Below are positions 1 through 11,066 of a DNA stretch of 64,000 nt, one piece after another. This stretch comes from WHSW01 sp963740055 (GTDB taxonomy: Bacteria; Actinomycetota; Thermoleophilia; Solirubrobacterales; 70-9). The stretch is from the NCBI GenBank assembly GCA_963740055.1, contig CAVUCL010000004.1:1-64000 (forward strand). Reading direction: 5' to 3'. Under the pieces are notes generated by a model. The model was not told the origin of the DNA and did not search any database. It worked only from the letters and a program-made list of their open reading frames with translations. The first letter of the stretch is position 1, and each line of letters starts with the position of its first letter. The translations under genes and the position numbers were made by a program.

Positions 1-28
1 ACCAACCCTGGACACCTGCGAGGACCTG

Positions 29-1326
29 ATGCAGCGTTCGACCGACTCGTCCCACGCCGCGGGCGGAACCCGCGAGCTCGCCGTCCTGCTCGCCTGGTTG
101 GCCGCCTTCGGCCTGGCCCTGCGGTTGCTCGTGGGCGGGCCCTCGGCGCCGGTGATTCCGGAGTCGGCGCCGAGCTGGAGCACGCTGCAGGTGTGGGCGC
201 TCAGTCCAGGCGCCGCCCTGGACGGCGTGCTGTCCTGGGTCGCCCTGCTGGCCTGGGCGGTGTGGGCGTGGACGCTGGCCAGCGTGCTACTGCGGGTGCT
301 GGTGGTCGTGGCCGATTCGCTCACGCGCGGCGCGCGTTGGGTCCAGTCGCTGCGGCTGGTCTCGGATTGGCTGACCCTGCCGCTGGTGCGGCGCGCGGTC
401 GACACGTCGCTCGCAGGGCTCATGCTGGCGCGGGTCGTCACCCAGCCGGCGCTGGCCCACGCCAGCTCGCTCCCCCTCGCGTCACCGACCACCCTGGTGC
501 AAGCAAACTCGAGCGGAGTTGATGGGCCCGGCGAGGCCGCAGCTACGGCGCCCGTCTGGCTCGCGCCAGCGGCAGCGTCGGAGCCGAGTCGTGCCGCAGT
601 CGACGAGGTGACCTACACGGTGCGCAAAGGAGACACTCTTTCGGGTATCGCCCTGGCCTTCTACGGAGACGCGGCGCAGCACGAGCGCATCTACCAGGCC
701 AACCTCGGGCGGCCACAGCCAGGCGGCCGTCAGTTCAACCGCCACGGCCTGATCCTGCCGGGGTGGACGCTGCGCATCCCCGAGCCGACGCGCGGGGTGG
801 TCTACGAGCAGGACGGCGTCCACTGGTACGAGGTGCTGCCCGGCGACACCCTGAGCGGCATCGCGGGCCGCGTCCTCGGCAGCCAGGCGCGCTGGCAGGA
901 GCTGTTCGCGCTGAACGCGGGTAGCGCCCGCGTCGGCGAGCGTGGGCCGGTGCTGCGGCACCCGGATCGGATCTGGCCGGGGCTGCTCCTGCGGCTGCCC
1001 GCCGAGGTCCCACCGGACGAGCGCGCAGAACCGGCTGCCGCGTCAGCGCCCGAAGCGGCCGAAGTGCCCGACGCGGCTCCCGAGGGCCTGCTCGACGAGC
1101 CTGGCGTGCCGGCTGCCGAGGCAGTAGCTGACGAGCCCAGCCGCGCTGCCGACCTCGCACCGGACGCCAGCCCGGCGCCGAGTCTGACGCCCACCACGGA
1201 GGCTCCACTCGCTTCCGAGCCCGCCGACGTGGCGCCAGCAGCATCCGAGCCCGCGGCGCCACTTGTCGCCCCACAGCCCGCAACCACGGCCACGCCTCGC
1301 GCGGAGACAACGTCTGCACCACCCCC
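29..1326 (+). CDS. LysM-domain membrane protein, N-terminal part of a frameshifted LysM/FtsK-like/BTAD gene
   Basis: The ATG at 29 has a GAGG ribosome site 5 bases upstream. The frame stays open back to base 2, so a longer start cannot be excluded. Residues about 15-36 and 60-95 are hydrophobic and probably cross the membrane. Two LysM repeats follow: the first begins YTVRKGDTLSGIALAFYGD near residue 195, the second YEVLPGDTLSGIAGRVLGS near residue 270. LysM domains bind peptidoglycan-type glycans. A long Pro/Ala/Glu-rich linker follows. Near a run of five C (1322-1326) the frame ceases to be protein-like, and the protein continues in the +1 frame as the next entry. One intact gene of about 1,200 codons is the likely original. 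Whether the break is biological or a sequencing error cannot be told here. Confidence 0.7.
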
Positions 1327-3647
1327 GAACGCGAGGGCCCTGGCTGACGCCCGAGCACGTCGGGCTCGCCGGCGCGGGTGCTGCCGCCGCGGCCCTGGCC
1401 GCCGGCGTCCTGGTCGTCCGCCGCCGCCGCCCGGCGCCACCCCGGGATGGCCCCGAGAGCGACATCGAGGTCGTGGGTGGTTTCGCCCAGGCGGACCCGA
1501 TCGCCGACCTCGCCCGTCGCCTGGCGCGGACCAGCGACCCGCCCGCGGCGATCGCCAGCCTGTTGGCCCAGGCGTACGCCGGCCTGTTCGCCGAGCAGCT
1601 GACGCCCGAGCAGCAGCGGGAAGCCACCACGGGCGTGACGCTGGCGGCCACGCGCCACGGCAAGACGTCGACCACGCTCGTCCTGGCCGCCCCGGTGCCG
1701 GCTCGTCCTCACCTGGTCCGCGGCATGCGCGCCGCGGCGGAGCGCGCCTTCGGCGAGCACGTCGACGTCGACGGGCTGGTGTCCCAGGACGGGGACGTGC
1801 TGGTGCGGCTGACCTGGGACCGGCGCCACCCCGTGCCAGCCCGCGTGCTCGAGCTGGTCGGCCCGCTGGCGGGCCCTGTCCTGTGGCCGGCGCCGTACCT
1901 GGTCAGCCTCCTCGCGCTCTACGACCGCGAGGAGTTCCACGCCAACTGGCATGCCCTCACCAACCTGCTCATCGCCGCGCCGACCGGCCAGGGCGCCGAC
2001 GTGCCGTTGAGCGCGCTCGTTGCGTCGCTGGCCAGCGTGCGGCGGCCGGAGGACCTGGGCCTGGTGCTGCTCGCCCGCCCGCACACGCTGCCCGTCGAGC
2101 TCGGTCGGCTGCCCCACGGCCTGTTCGACCCCGTCGATCCCGCCGACCCGGCAGCGGTCGAGCAGGCGCTCGAGGCGGTGCGGCAGGAGCTGGATCGGCG
2201 GCGGGCCGGCGAGCCCGCCAGCGACGAGCCGGACCTGGTCGTGGTCGTCCGCGAGCTGTGCGATCTGGAGCCCGCCGCCCTACGGTCGCTGAGCGCCATC
2301 GCGGCCGTTGGCCCGGCCCACCGGGTGCGCCTGGTGGCCGCGAGCGAGCGGCCCGTGGCCGACGTCCTGCAGGCGTGCCCGTTCCTGGACGAGCTGGGGA
2401 CGCGCCTGGTGCTGCAGACCAGGGACGAGGAGGAGAGCGTGGCTCTGCTCGGCACGCCGGCCGCCGAGGACCTCGGATCGGGCGGGCACGCGCTGCTGCG
2501 GCTGGAGAGCCGCGTGCCGCTCCAGGGCATGGCTCGCCAGGTACCGGCCGACCACCTGGGCCGCCTGCTGAGCCTGATGGGCACCCGCGCGCCGCGCGTG
2601 GTCGCGCCACCCCAGGCCCCGGCCAGCGAGGCCAGCGACGACGTCCGGTCAGAAGAGCAGGTCGCTCACGAAGTTGACGAGGGCGATGAGACGGGCATCG
2701 CGGCTGTCAGCGTCGAGCCCGCGCACGCGTCGACTGCCGCACCACTGGAGCAGCCGCCTGAGGTGGTGGTTCCAGCAGCGTCGCCGCTGCTCCAGCAGTT
2801 GCGCTCGGCGCCTATCCGGGTGCGGTGTTTCGGCGCCCGCGACATCTGGTACGGCGATCGCCAGCTACAGTTGGTCGACGCGGAGATGCTGCTGGTGCTG
2901 GCGGCCCACCCGATTGCAGGCATCCGGTTCGAGGCCCTGGCGGAGATGCTCTGGGCAAAGCCCGTCGCCGATCCTAATAGCGCGGTCCGCAAGCGGCGCT
3001 CGCGGCTGCGCGACGAGCTTCGGCTGGCGGCGCCTGGCGTGACCGCGGACCCCCTGCCCGGCGAGACCAACCCTGGTGTCGTGCGGCTCAACCCGGAGGT
3101 CGTCGCCAGCGACGTGCACGAGTTCCAGGAGCTGCTCGAGTGGGCACCGACCCTCCCGCGCACACAAGCTGTGCAGGCGTACGAGGCAGCGCTGGCGTTG
3201 TATCGGGGCGATCTGCTGGACTCTCCCGATGTGCCCAGCTTCCACTGGATGTTCAACGTTGAGGACGACGTCGCGGTCGCGCACACGTTGCAGAGCAACA
3301 ACCGGGACCTTCAGCAACAAGCCCGCCGGCGTCTGGCCGATCTGCTGGCGGTTGGGACTGATGAGGAGCTGGGCCGGGCGGCCGACCTGTACGCCAGCCT
3401 GTGCGCCGAGGACCCAGAGGACGAGCGCCTGTGGACGGCCCTGTTCCGTGTCCACGAGCGGGCGGGCAGCGTGCTCGGGCTGCAGGGCGCCGTTCGCAAG
3501 CTTCAGTCCGCCGTGGCGGAGCTGGCGCCCGGCACGGTGAACGTCGAGACCGTGCCGCTGCCGCCCAAACTCGATCGCCTCGTGCAGGAGATACGGTCGC
3601 GCATTGGCGCCGCACCCGAGTCGCACGCTGGCGCCGCAGGCGACTGA
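1327..3647 (+). CDS. FtsK-like degenerate ATPase plus SARP/BTAD regulator, C-terminal part of the LysM gene
   Basis: This part continues the preceding LysM gene in another frame. After a hydrophobic segment (about 1360-1415) comes a region whose order of blocks resembles an FtsK/SpoIIIE ATPase: LLIAAPTGQGADV at the Walker A position, LGRLPHGLFDPV, VVVVRELCDL at Walker B, then VRLVAASERPVADV. The P-loop lacks the GK[ST] core and Walker B has Arg for Asp, so ATP hydrolysis is unlikely. The last third (from about 2810) is an OmpR-like winged helix (IRVRCFGARDIWYGD, NSAVRKRRSRLRDEL) followed by a BTAD helical repeat region (YEAALALYRGDLL), as in SARP-type activators. The combination suggests an envelope-anchored sensor or regulator. 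Similar LysM/BTAD proteins lie near secretion or conjugation genes in actinobacteria; I recall this but could not check it. Confidence 0.7.
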
Positions 3648-3657
3648 GGGGAGTCCT

Positions 3658-3679
3658 GAGGCCTGGCCTTCAAGGCCTC
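3658..3679 (+). terminator. possible hairpin terminator
   Basis: GAGGCC (3658-3663) pairs with GGCCTC (3674-3679), and an alternative GGCCTT/AAGGCC pairing overlaps it. It lies 11 bases after the TGA of the LysM/BTAD gene. There is no T-run, so it is only a candidate. Confidence 0.35.
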
Positions 3680-4184
3680 GGGGTGGTTCAAACCGCGTTT
3701 AGACGTGCCACGCGATACGCGCGCTGATTCTGGGTTCCAGGCGAAGTACGACCGTCTGACTCGCGCGTGTGTGACAGCTAGCCTGTTTCGGCTCGAGCGC
3801 GCATGCCAGACAGCTACGGGGGCGCCGAGCATCATGCCGGCCACTAATGGCAATGCTCCTCGCATGGCGACCCCTGCAGCGGGTTGACCATCATCAGGAC
3901 GAAGGCTGGAAGGAGGCTCGGCCACGCAGCCATGTGCGTATTACCGCGAAAGCAGGACGGCCTGCGGCCGGAGATGGGGATGAAATAGCGGGAGTAATGT
4001 TCGACGGTGGTCGCGGCAGCAGGGCGGGTACGAATTGGTGCTTATGAGCCCGCGGCGAAAGCTGCCTCGGAGCGCATTCCAGGGGGTTATGAGTGTCGCC
4101 ATTCCATTTGGGATGAGCACGTGGGGAAAGTTGTGTTTTCTAGCGCTCCGCCGCGGCCCACAGTAAGTGTGAGGCGGGTTGGCC
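3680..4184. other. about 500 bases without a convincing gene, upstream of the IS110 transposase
   Basis: No open frame here has protein-like composition. The stretch lies between a possible terminator and the transposase start, and its 3' part is probably the left non-coding end of the IS110-type element. A small GGCC-TGC-GGCC stem is visible near 3959-3970. IS110-group elements encode a guide (bridge) RNA in this position, so this is where one would look, but no bridge RNA can be recognised by eye. Confidence 0.4.
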
Positions 4185-5421
4185 GTGGACATTGTTCATG
4201 CGCGCTGCTGTGGTCTCGACGTCCACAAGAAGAGCGTCGTAGCGTGCGTACTCGATCCTCACAACCGGTCGGGCTAGTAGAGCGCCAGGTGCGTACGTTC
4301 AAGACAATGACGACGGACCTGCTGGCGCTAGGAGATTGGCTTGGCAGTCTCGGCATCACGCACATCGCTCTCGAGTTGACCGGAGTATATCGGCGGCCGG
4401 TCTTTAATATTTTGGAAGAGGAAGGGCGAACGCTCCTGCTGACCAATCCGCAGCACATGCGGGCCGTACCTGGCAATAAGATGATGTCAGGGATGCTGAG
4501 TGGATTGCCGACCTGTTGCGTCACGGGCTACTCCGTGCCAGCTTCATCCCACCAGCCCCGATTCGGGTTGTCCGAGAACTGACTCGCTATCGGAAGACGT
4601 TTGTTCAGCAGCGCGCCGATGAGGCGAACCGACTCCAGAAGACGCTCGAAGGTGCCAATGTAAAGTTGGCCAGCGTAGCGACGGACGTGCTGGGCTTGAG
4701 CGGGAGAGCGATGTTCGCCGCGCTGCTCGGCGGGGAGCGTGATCCCGATGTATTGGCCGAGCTCGGTGCGCGGTAAACTCCGCGCCAAGCTACCGCAGTT
4801 GCGTGAAGCCCTTGCGGGCCGCGTCCAGCCCCATCACCTTGTCATGATCGGTCAAACCCTCGCGCACATTGACTTCTTGGAGGAGTCCATCGCGCAGTTG
4901 CAAACCGAGATTGAGCGTTGTCTTCCCCCGTACGAGGAAGCGTTGGAACTGCTGCAGACCATTCCTGGAATCAGGTCGGTCGCGGCGGTCGCCATTGTGG
5001 CGGAGATTGGCACTGACATGACGCGCTTCCCGAGCGCGGCACATCTTGCGTCCTGGGCTGGGCTTTGCCCGACCAACAAGGAAAGCGCTGGCAAGCGAAT
5101 GAGGGGCCCAATGAACCGCGGCAACGTTTGGCTTCGAGCGATCATGGGCGAAGTCGCCTGGGCAAGGTCCGGACAAAGGCCAGCTACTTTCATGCCCAGT
5201 TTCGTCGCATCGCCCGGCGTCGCGGCCGGAACAAAGCCGCCGTCGCCGTTGCACACAGCATCCTTACTGCCGTCTATCACGTGTTGAGTACGGGCAAACC
5301 GTACACGGAGCTCGGCGTCGACTATTTCGATAAACTCGATGCCACACGTATTGAACGCAGTCACGTTCGACGTCTCGAGCAATTGGGATACACCGTGACG
5401 CTTACGCCGCTCACAACGTGA
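4185..5421 (+). pseudogene. IS110/IS116/IS902-family transposase, multiply frameshifted
   Basis: Starting at the GTG at 4185, the pieces of one transposase can be read in turn across all three frames. They are the N-terminal CGLDVHKKSVVACVLD block with the first DEDD-type acidic residue; ALELTGVYRRPVFNILEEEG; DAEWIADLLRHGLL, reached only after a frame change near 4480; the coiled region; the transposase-20 block IPGIRSVAAVAIVAEIG with GLCPTNKESAGKRM, whose Ser is the usual catalytic serine; and a C-terminal YFHAQFRRIARRRGRNKAA block ending at the TGA at 5419. A TAG-TAG pair near 4275 and at least four frame changes make the copy non-functional as written. IS110 elements usually lack clear terminal inverted repeats, so the element's ends cannot be set. 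Confidence 0.85.
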
Positions 5422-5765
5422 CGACCCTCTACGCCGAGTAGTATTTCAGGGGATTCGTACAGCTGGAACGACCTCTCGTTTTCGCCCGTAGTACGCAGGA
5501 GTGCGGTACGGACGCTGGAATTTCCCTCGGCTGATGCGTTCGCCATCCGATCTGGAGCGCCTCGCCACTGGCCGGCCCGGTGGCTCAACTGTCTGAGGAC
5601 TCCAGAGAGCAATTGCTCCCTCGCGTGCGTACAGGCCTCGGGTCGTAGGTGACGGGAGACGGACTGCGATTCCATTGAGAGCCACCTGACCACGGCCACG
5701 GCCTAGAAGCAGTGATAGGGCCGAGTCGACGCGCTGTTGATGACGATGGGCTTGCCTGCGCCTCC
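5422..5765. other. intergenic stretch after the transposase
   Basis: No protein-like frame, tRNA or clear hairpin is visible. Part of it may be the right non-coding end of the IS110-type element. Confidence 0.4.
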
Positions 5766-6689
5766 TCACGTTGCCTCACGGCTCGCCGTACTTATTTTTG
5801 ATGCCACAGAATGCGAGCGAGACAATGGCTGTGGCGACACTGACCCAGCGGTGTGTTCGAGGATAGCGTCGATTGTCTCGTCTCCGTAAGCGAATGGCAG
5901 GCAGTGGCCCATACCCTCGATGAGCAGGAGGCGTGCGCCGGGTATAAGCCTCGCTGTTGCCACGCCCCGGTCAGGTGGAACGAGCGGGTCAGAAGCGCCG
6001 TGGATAACGAGATGAGGTACGCTCAGCCGCTGCAACCCCTCGACGCGAGACGCCGTGCGCTGGCCCGCTGCCGCATGACGGGCCACGGCCTGCGGTCGGT
6101 CGGCGCGCTCGTAGCTTCGCTCCGCGGACCCCTGACCGCTTCCTGATTAAACGGCCAGTCTCCCCACACTCGGCGCGCGATCTGCTCGACAAATCTGCGC
6201 GATCCGGCCCCTTGCGCGTCTCCGGGAGTGGTCTCCCCATAAGGTCGGTCAGGGAGAGTTTAGCCGCCAGCCCAGCGGGTGCATCAATGTCGCCCGATGC
6301 GAACGGGCTGCTGCTAATGGAGGTAAGGCTCAGCACGTGGGCCGTATGTCGCACCGCCATGAACTGGGCGATCGCGCCGCCCATCGAGACCCCGACGACG
6401 TGCGCTGCGGCGATGCCGAGGGGGCGTCCAACAGCCCTACGACGTCGTCGGACATGTCTTCATAGGTGTACGTGGCGTCATCGCCAAACTCAGAGGAGAA
6501 GCCGACGTCTCGGTGGTCGAAGCGGATTACATAGTGACTACCTGCGGCGAGGCGCTGGCACAGAGCCGTGGGCCACCCGATGCCTTGCGTAGCTAGCCCG
6601 TTAACGAGGACAAGCGCCGAGTCAGTTCGGTTTCCAAAGGTCTCGTACCACAGCGAAAAGCCGTTCACTGCCACCGTGCCTTCGGGCAT
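5766..6689 (-). pseudogene. alpha/beta hydrolase, frameshifted
   Basis: The start is well defined: ATG at 6689 (minus strand) with an AAGGAGA ribosome site at 6696-6703. The first segment (MPEGTVAVNGFSLWYETFG, then IRFDHRDVGFSSEFG) is the start of an alpha/beta-hydrolase fold protein. The nucleophile-elbow helix follows in another frame (MGGAIAQFMAVRHTAHVLSL), and the C-terminal part in a third (PHLVIHGASDPLVPPDRG, carrying the acid residue, and LLLIEGMGHCLPFAYG, carrying the catalytic His). Two frame changes, near 6400 and 6100-6180, break it. Reassembled, it has the usual size of about 300 residues. The substrate is unknown. The flanking IS110 remnant suggests a disturbed region. Confidence 0.75.
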
Positions 6690-6792
6690 GAGTGTTCTCC
6701 TTTTACGCAGTTTGACATCGCAGAAGTTGCCGATTTTCCGGACCACCATTGGTAAAACGCCCACTCCAGGGAGAAACGTCGACAGCGTTGTG

Positions 6793-7053
6793 TCAGGCGT
6801 CACCACTCGGAACACACGCGGAGACTCGGATCACACGCCACGCTTGCGAGGAAACGTGCGCGTGCATCGTTGTCGACCAGCGCCGCCGTCGTCGAGGACG
6901 GGAGACTGCAGTCGGTGCGAGCTGCAGAACTCCTCCGGTTTCGCTGGTCACACCCGCGGTGAGCAGCGACGCCAAGAGGAGTGTGCCCGCTATCAGGGTG
7001 CTCCAGCCTAGCGCCTGCCAGCGTCTTCGAGTGGTTACTCGTACTTGCTTCAT
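6793..7053 (-). CDS. small putative secreted protein
   Basis: This 86-residue frame has an ATG at 7053 preceded by a GGGAGGGG ribosome site. The N-terminus (MKQVRVTTRRRWQALGW, then a hydrophobic LIAGTLLLASLLTAGV stretch) looks like a signal peptide or single anchor. The remaining 45 residues are Arg-rich and match nothing I recognise, so the 3' half may be out of frame like its neighbours. It lies between the hydrolase remnant and the LuxR-type regulator on the same strand. Confidence 0.45.
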   Translation of the reverse strand: MKQVRVTTRRRWQALGWSTLIAGTLLLASLLTAGVTSETGGVLQLAPTAVSRPRRRRRWSTTMHAHVSSQAWRVIRVSACVPSGDA

Positions 7054-7180
7054 TGCAGCCCCCTCCCAGTTGGGACAGGGCCATCGTTGATCGCGTCCTG
7101 CGAGGCGTCAGTGAGTGAAATGCCACTCCTGCTGGTGCTCGCCTACAGTGGCAGGTCTGCCACTGTGGTCCCAGGGCTGG

Positions 7181-9662
7181 TCAGCCGTGGCGTTCCGCGA
7201 GGAGGCCGCGCTCGGAAATCCAGACTGCTATCTGCGTGCGAGAGCCGACGCCGAGCTTGTTCAGGATGTGCTCGACGTGGGCGGCGGCGGCACGCTCGGT
7301 GACCACCAGGCGCTCGGCGATCTGGCGGTTGGTGAGTCCCTGTGCCACCAGTACAGCTACCTCCAACTGGCGCGGGGTCAGTCCCGCGACCTGCAGTGCC
7401 GAGCGATCTGGCGGCCGGTTCGATCCCGTGGCTGGAGCTTCCGTAGCGGCAAGCGCTAAGTCCAGTGCCTGCTCTGTAGTCATCTCTCGCCCGGTCTCCC
7501 AGGCCACCGTGGTCCTTTTCGCGCCGAGCGCTTGCCTGAGGGGGACGAGCCAGTGGTCGAGCATGGCTACGCCGCATCGGGGACAGCGCCGCCCCAACCT
7601 GGCTACGAACGCCCGCGGCCGCTCCCGCCAACTGGACCGCGAGCTCCGACTGCTTCTGGGTGGCAGCCAGCGCGGCTGCATCCTCCAGTGTGTCGGCAGT
7701 GAATGCCCGACTGCCCAGCTCTTGCTGGAGAAGCAGGCTCTCCCGCAATGCCGACCGCGCTGCCACGTAGTGCCCTTCCGCTATCGCGACCTGGCCCAGG
7801 ACACCAAGAGCGTAGGCCATCAGAAGCGCTCGCCGCTTTGTCGACGCAAGACCACACATTCCTCTGCCAGCCTTTTGCGGTGGCGAGGTCGCCTTGGCGC
7901 AGCGCAACCCACCCGAGGGTGATGAGCGAATGCTTCGGGCCTACGCGTCGCCGACCGTGCTCGCGACGGCCAGGGCCGCCGCGGCTCGAGCATATGCCGT
8001 GGAATAGTCCTCCTGAACGAGGGCGAGCCACCCCAGATTAGTGAGCGCGATGGCCTCGTTGACGCGATCACCGGCTGCACGCGCGACAGCCAGCGCCTCG
8101 TCGAAATGCGCCTGGGAGGCGCGATAGTCGCCTCGATGGAGCGTGATCAAGCCTTGATCGGCGAGCACAGCGTGTAACGCCCATGGGTCGTCCGCTTGCC
8201 GCAAGACGGCAGCGCCTCCAGGTGCAACTCCAGGGCTCTTGCATAGTCGCCCTGACGCCACGCCAGGGTCGCGTCGATACTCTGGACTACGGCCCGCAAG
8301 GCTGGAGCCTTCGCGCCGTCGGGCAGGGCCTCCAACTGGGCCAGCCAGGCGCGGCCTTCGCTGAGGTCGGATTGAACGACCCAGAGGTTCCAATGCGCTC
8401 TGGCGAGTCGGAACCCCATCGGCGCATCGCCCTGATCCAGACACCAGCGCAGCGCCGCCCGCAGGTTGTCCCGGTCCAACCGAGGCTGCGTGAGCTGCAT
8501 CGCGACGAGGCCCCCCGACGTTCGCATCGGTCTCCCACCGTACGGCGAAGCGCTCGAACCAGGTGGCGTGCAGGCGTCGAACGGCGTCCAGTTCTCCGGA
8601 AACTGTGAGTCGCTCGTGCGCATACTGGCGGACGGCTCCAGCAGCCGGTAGCGGGCCCGCCCGTCCCGCTCGTCGACTTGAACCAGGGACGCGTCTACCA
8701 GTCTGGTGAGCAGGCCGAGCACTTCCCGCGGCGCAACTCCGCTACCCGAGCAGACTTCCTCCGCGGCCTCCAGGCTCCAGCCGCCGACGAACACCGCCAG
8801 CCGTCGGAAGACGATTTGTTCTGGCTGGCGCGAGCAGCCCATAGCTCCAGTCGAGCGCGGCCCGCATCGTCTGCTGTCGACTCGGTGCCAACCGGCTACC
8901 GCCGACCAGCAGTCCGAACGCGTCATGCAGCCGCTCCAGAATCTGCTCGAGCCCGAGCGCCCGCACCCACGCCGCGGCGAGTTCGACCGCCAGGGGCAGG
9001 CCCTCCAGTTGGGCACAGATGGCTGCCAGCAGCGGTGCGCTGCGCGCTGTCACGGCAAAGTCCGCCTGTACTGCGACCGCGCGTTCGACGAATAGCTGCA
9101 CCGCCGCATAGCGCATGAGCTCGTCTGGAGGCACGATCGAATGCGGATCAGGGATGGTCAGCGAGGGAACTCGCCAGGCTCGTTCACCCGCAATATGCAG
9201 AGGCTCGCGGCTGGTCGCCAGCAGGCGCACGCCTGGGCAGCCTTGCAAGAGGTGGTCGGCGAGCTCCGCACACGCCTTGATCAGGTGCTCGCAGTTGTCC
9301 AGCACAAGCAGCACCTGACGGCGGGCCAGCAAGGCCACGAGGGCGTCGAGCAGCGATCGATCGGATCGCTCGCGCACGCCGAGCACCGAGGCGGTCGCCT
9401 GCGGGACCAGCTGCGGGTCCGTTAGCGCGGCAAGTTCCACTAGCCAGACGCCATCCTTGAACGAGCCGATGACGCTGGAGGCGACTCCAAGAGCGAGCCG
9501 AGTCTTGCCACAGCCGCCGACGCCAGTCAGGGTGACCAGGCGCCCGTCATCACTGAGCAACAGCCGGCGCAGGTCGGCAACCTCCCGATCGCGTCCGACG
9601 AGGACCGTGGCGTGCGTGGGCAGGTTGTGGTGGTTGTGCAGCGCTGGGGCCGAGCGAGCCAT
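7181..9662 (-). pseudogene. large ATP-binding LuxR-type regulator (LAL-like), multiply frameshifted
   Basis: The ATG at 9662 opens an NB-ARC-like ATPase domain: FVGRDREV-type entry (VLVGRDREVADLRRLL), P-loop LTGVGGCGKTRLALG, Walker B VLLVLDNCEHL, then LLATSREPL and EGLPLAVELAAAWVRAL. This order is typical of large bacterial ATPase-type transcription regulators. After frame changes near 8830, 8200, 8030, 7800 and 7600 come tetratricopeptide-like helices (ALHAVLADQGLITLHRGDY). The protein ends in a GerE/LuxR helix-turn-helix (LTPRQLEVAVLVAQGLTNRQ, then TERAAAAHVEHILNKL) and stops at 7181. The joined length of about 820 residues fits the family. No internal stops occur within the protein-like segments, which favours sequencing indels over slow decay. 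The target is unknown. Confidence 0.85.
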
Positions 9663-10259
9663 TGGATCGCGTCGGCCAAGGTACCACCGCTCTTGGCGTG
9701 CGCCAAGGACGTGCAGCCTTGACAAGGTCGGGAACCATCCCGACCACATTTATCGCGTGAATGGCCAGTCCAGTGCTGACCCACTCGGCCAGGGAGTGTG
9801 GACTTCGTGGAAACGTGGTGGGCGGGCCTGTCGGCATACCCAACACTCTCATTTCCGTCTTCGCATGCTGGCGTCATTGGCGCCGATCTGAAGGTCCGCG
9901 ACTCCCTGCGAAGGCGAGACTGCCAGCTCGCCTCCAGCGCAGCGACTCCATAGTTGTCAGAGGGCCCGCCGGCCACCAAACGTGCTCAATGCGTCGCTCT
10001 AGCCCAGTAAGACCGATCGCCGCCGCCGCGCTCGCCCCCGCCCCGATCCACAACTTCCGGTTATATCTCCCGCGGCTGCCAGGCCCGCGTATAAGTCAAT
10101 GAACATGCCTAGCAGAGGGCGGTCACTGTACTTCAGAGCGATGGGAACCATTTACGCGATCGAAATGGCTTTCGCTTTCCCCGAAATCGACATCGATTTA
10201 CGTCGGTGGCGCCCGTGTGAACGATTGAGCTTCGTGTGTGGTTGAGGGCTTCGACGCGG
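9663..10259. other. about 600 bases without a convincing gene
   Basis: No frame on either strand has protein-like composition or a recognisable motif. The part from about 10,080 to 10,200 is poorer in GC than its surroundings and could hold regulatory DNA, but I see no specific site. Confidence 0.4.
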
Positions 10260-11064
10260 CTAAGGTGCGACACCGACGACCCAGCCGCTGAAGCCCACCT
10301 CGCCGTACAGACGTGACCAGCTCAGATACCTGTTGTTGTGACCGCTCGAGTCGCGGATATAGACGCCGTTCTGGTCGTAGCCGATGCCGACAAACCAGTG
10401 CCCATACCCAAACCAGGCGTGGCCGTCCATGAGTAGCGGGCCCTGATCCAACCAGGCCTTCAGATCGGAAATGGAGCTGAGGGGCCGCTGCCCCGGCGTG
10501 CGCGGTCTGAACCCCTGCGCGGCCAGTGCTCGGGCCAGCGCTGGGCCACGAGCGTCGAGCAGGCCGAGGCTGATCGAGATTCCCGTGTTCGGGCCGATGA
10601 GAGCGATGGCGTCGTCGATGCTGCCGAGTGGCTTGCCGTACGCACCCAGCAGCCAGGCCAGAGAAGCGGCAGAGCACGAGGCATCGCGCCAGGCGAGCCA
10701 GCTCTGGACGGAGCGGTAGTTGGCCCGATCGTACTGATTGAAAGCCGGGCGGTCGCTCCAGCCCTGGATCACCCCACGGCTCGCGGTGCCGATGCCGGGA
10801 AGAGGAGGGTGGCGACCGCCACCTCGGCGACCACGGCCGTTACCGGCGCCTGGCCCGCCGCGGCTCCCACGCCCTGAAGCATCCCGCTCAGGCCGCCGCC
10901 CAGGAGCGCCAGGATGGCGCCGAAGCCGAGCAGCGCCACGGCGATGGGCAGCATGAGGAGGACGACAGCCGCGGCGGCGAACCGCAGCCCCCAGGCGACG
11001 ACGTCGTCCAGGAGCAGTACGGCGACCCGGACGGGACCGGGATCGCAGCGACCGGGACAGCCAT
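10260..11064 (-). CDS. membrane-anchored C39-like peptidase, frameshifted
   Basis: The ATG at 11064 follows the stop of the upstream TrbL-like gene by 2 bases, with GGGAGG as ribosome site inside that gene's end. After a frame change near 11,025, an Ala/Leu-rich membrane region follows (LRFAAAAVVLLMLPIAVALL). A second frame change near 10,800 leads into a papain-like C39 domain: Cys in DASCSAASLAWLLGAYG, His in GHWFVGIGYDQNGVY, and Asp/Ser in IRDSSG. It stops at 10260. C39-like domains cleave peptides; in conjugation-type gene sets they may process cell wall or leader peptides. Its position behind a TrbL-like gene supports an envelope role, which is inferred rather than shown. Confidence 0.7.
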
Positions 11065-11066
11065 CC

